The position numbers and the translations under genes are program-made. The notes beneath the pieces were generated by a model. The model worked only from the letters and a program-made list of their open reading frames with translations. It did no database searches and was not told where the DNA came from. A stretch of DNA of 23,810 nt from positions 2,819 through 26,628 of the forward strand of contig VBGS01000047.1 in NCBI GenBank assembly GCA_005889445.1, in the 5' to 3' direction. The first letter of the stretch is position 1. The number at the start of each line of letters is the position of its first letter. Origin of the DNA: Chloroflexota bacterium. GTDB lineage: Bacteria; Chloroflexota; Limnocylindria; P2-11E. This document shows, piece after piece, positions 23,184 through 23,810 of this stretch.

Positions 23184-23810
23184 CGTCGGCCGGGCGCCGA
23201 TCGTCGGTTCGCTGCAGGGCTCGCAGCGACCGCTCCCGCGGCTGCCCGCGAGTCCGGGCCCGTACGCGCGCGCCTGGCGGCGCCTCCGCACGGATCGCCT
23301 CGGGATGGTCATGCTCGCCTATCTCGTCGTCCTCGTCGCCGCGGTCCTCGTGCTGCCCGCGGCCATCGCGATCGATCCGTTCAAGCAGAGCCTCCGCGAT
23401 TCGCTGCTGCCTCCGGGCACCGCCGGACATCTCTTGGGGACCGACCAGTTCGGCCGCGACGTGCTGCTGCGACTCATCGACGGCGGTCGCGCCTCGCTGT
23501 CCGTCGGCTTCGCCGCGGTGGCGATCGCGACCGTGACCGGAAGCCTGATCGGGCTCGTCGCGGGGATGCGCGGCGGCTGGTTCGATCGCGTCCTCATGCG
23601 CATCGTCGACGTCGAGCTGGCGTTCCCCGGAATCCTCCTCGCGCTCATCATCGTCACGATCCTGGGCACGGGCCTCGAGAAAGTCGCGATCGCCGTCGGG
23701 ATCGGCGGCATTCCGCGCTTCGCGCGGATCGTGCGCGGGTCGGTCCTCGCGACCAAGCACGAGCTGTTCATCGAGGCGGCCCGCAGCATCGGTGCGACAG
23801 CGAGGCGTGT
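23149..23810 (+). CDS. ABC transporter permease, DppC/OppC type (3' end cut off)
   Basis: The first 220 codons of the second Dpp/Opp pore subunit, open at the window end. A soluble Pro-rich N terminus (1-40) leads to helix 1 (about 51-74), the DppC signature L-G-T-D-Q-F-G-R-D-V (96-105), further helices, and the start of the EAA loop H-E-L-F-I-E-A-A-R-S-I-G-A at the very end. The start is ATG 23149, overlapping the DppB gene by 35 bases. This is more overlap than usual but leaves no better start. The ATPase genes probably follow beyond the window. Confidence 0.92.
   Translation, partial: MASSTPGSAPPSVGRAPIVGSLQGSQRPLPRLPASPGPYARAWRRLRTDRLGMVMLAYLVVLVAAVLVLPAAIAIDPFKQSLRDSLLPPGTAGHLLGTDQFGRDVLLRLIDGGRASLSVGFAAVAIATVTGSLIGLVAGMRGGWFDRVLMRIVDVELAFPGILLALIIVTILGTGLEKVAIAVGIGGIPRFARIVRGSVLATKHELFIEAARSIGATARR

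Noticed and set aside
3026..23693. About 14 copies of GCGATCGC (a HIP1-like octamer), well above what base composition predicts
   Set aside because: By my reading 11 of the 14 encode Ala-Ile-Ala in one frame with the favoured codons, so codon preference explains most of it; a whole-genome count against a codon-shuffled background would decide.

Overview
This is a high-G+C bacterial window with dense coding, many GTG starts, very short gaps and 4-bp start/stop overlaps. No gene-free stretch exceeds 300 bases, and I saw no rRNA, tRNA, CRISPR array, transposase or phage gene. The style fits a Chloroflexota genome (Limnocylindria-like), or an Actinobacterium as second choice. That placement is an inference from gene style, not from a marker gene. 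Several genes run off or break in ways that would also fit a draft metagenome assembly.

Left part (1-4555). A minus-strand operon reads rhodanese, VIT-type metal transporter, small charged protein, then an MBL/rhodanese protein of the persulfide dioxygenase type that is cut by the window start. Divergent from it are a DksA/TraR-type zinc-finger protein, a winged-helix-like protein of unknown role, and an orphan OmpR-type response regulator with an 18-bp palindrome just upstream of its start.

Middle part (4494-12291). A DAHP synthase gene has lost about 30 conserved codons and is out of frame, so it is a pseudogene or an assembly error. Divergent from it is a tightly packed operon of gamma-carbonic anhydrase, histidine/aromatic ammonia-lyase and a two-subunit molybdenum hydroxylase (2Fe-2S subunit plus molybdopterin subunit, no FAD subunit). 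No other hut gene is near. It meets a membrane-anchored SDH/ClpP-fold serine protease head-on; the two stop codons share one CTAG. A HAD phosphatase and a 3-methyladenine DNA glycosylase I follow. A long hairpin of about 95 nt sits at their junction and would encode the N-terminal extension of the glycosylase.

Right part (12293-23810). Two operons diverge from a 50-bp region next to an RpiR-type regulator. Leftward: RpiR regulator, class III aminotransferase, family 5 solute-binding protein (broken near its N terminus), COG4280-type membrane protein, a two-helix membrane protein, and a YtcJ-like amidohydrolase. Rightward: C45-family acyltransferase/hydrolase, an iron/polyamine-type binding protein with no signal peptide, an MFS transporter, and the two permeases of a Dpp/Opp ABC transporter (the second cut by the window end). 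The binding protein on the left and the permeases on the right plausibly form one transporter. Together the genes look like an uptake and breakdown system for an N-acylated or peptide-like amine, with the RpiR protein as the likely switch. The substrate is unknown, and this cluster is the best candidate in the window for an undescribed system.
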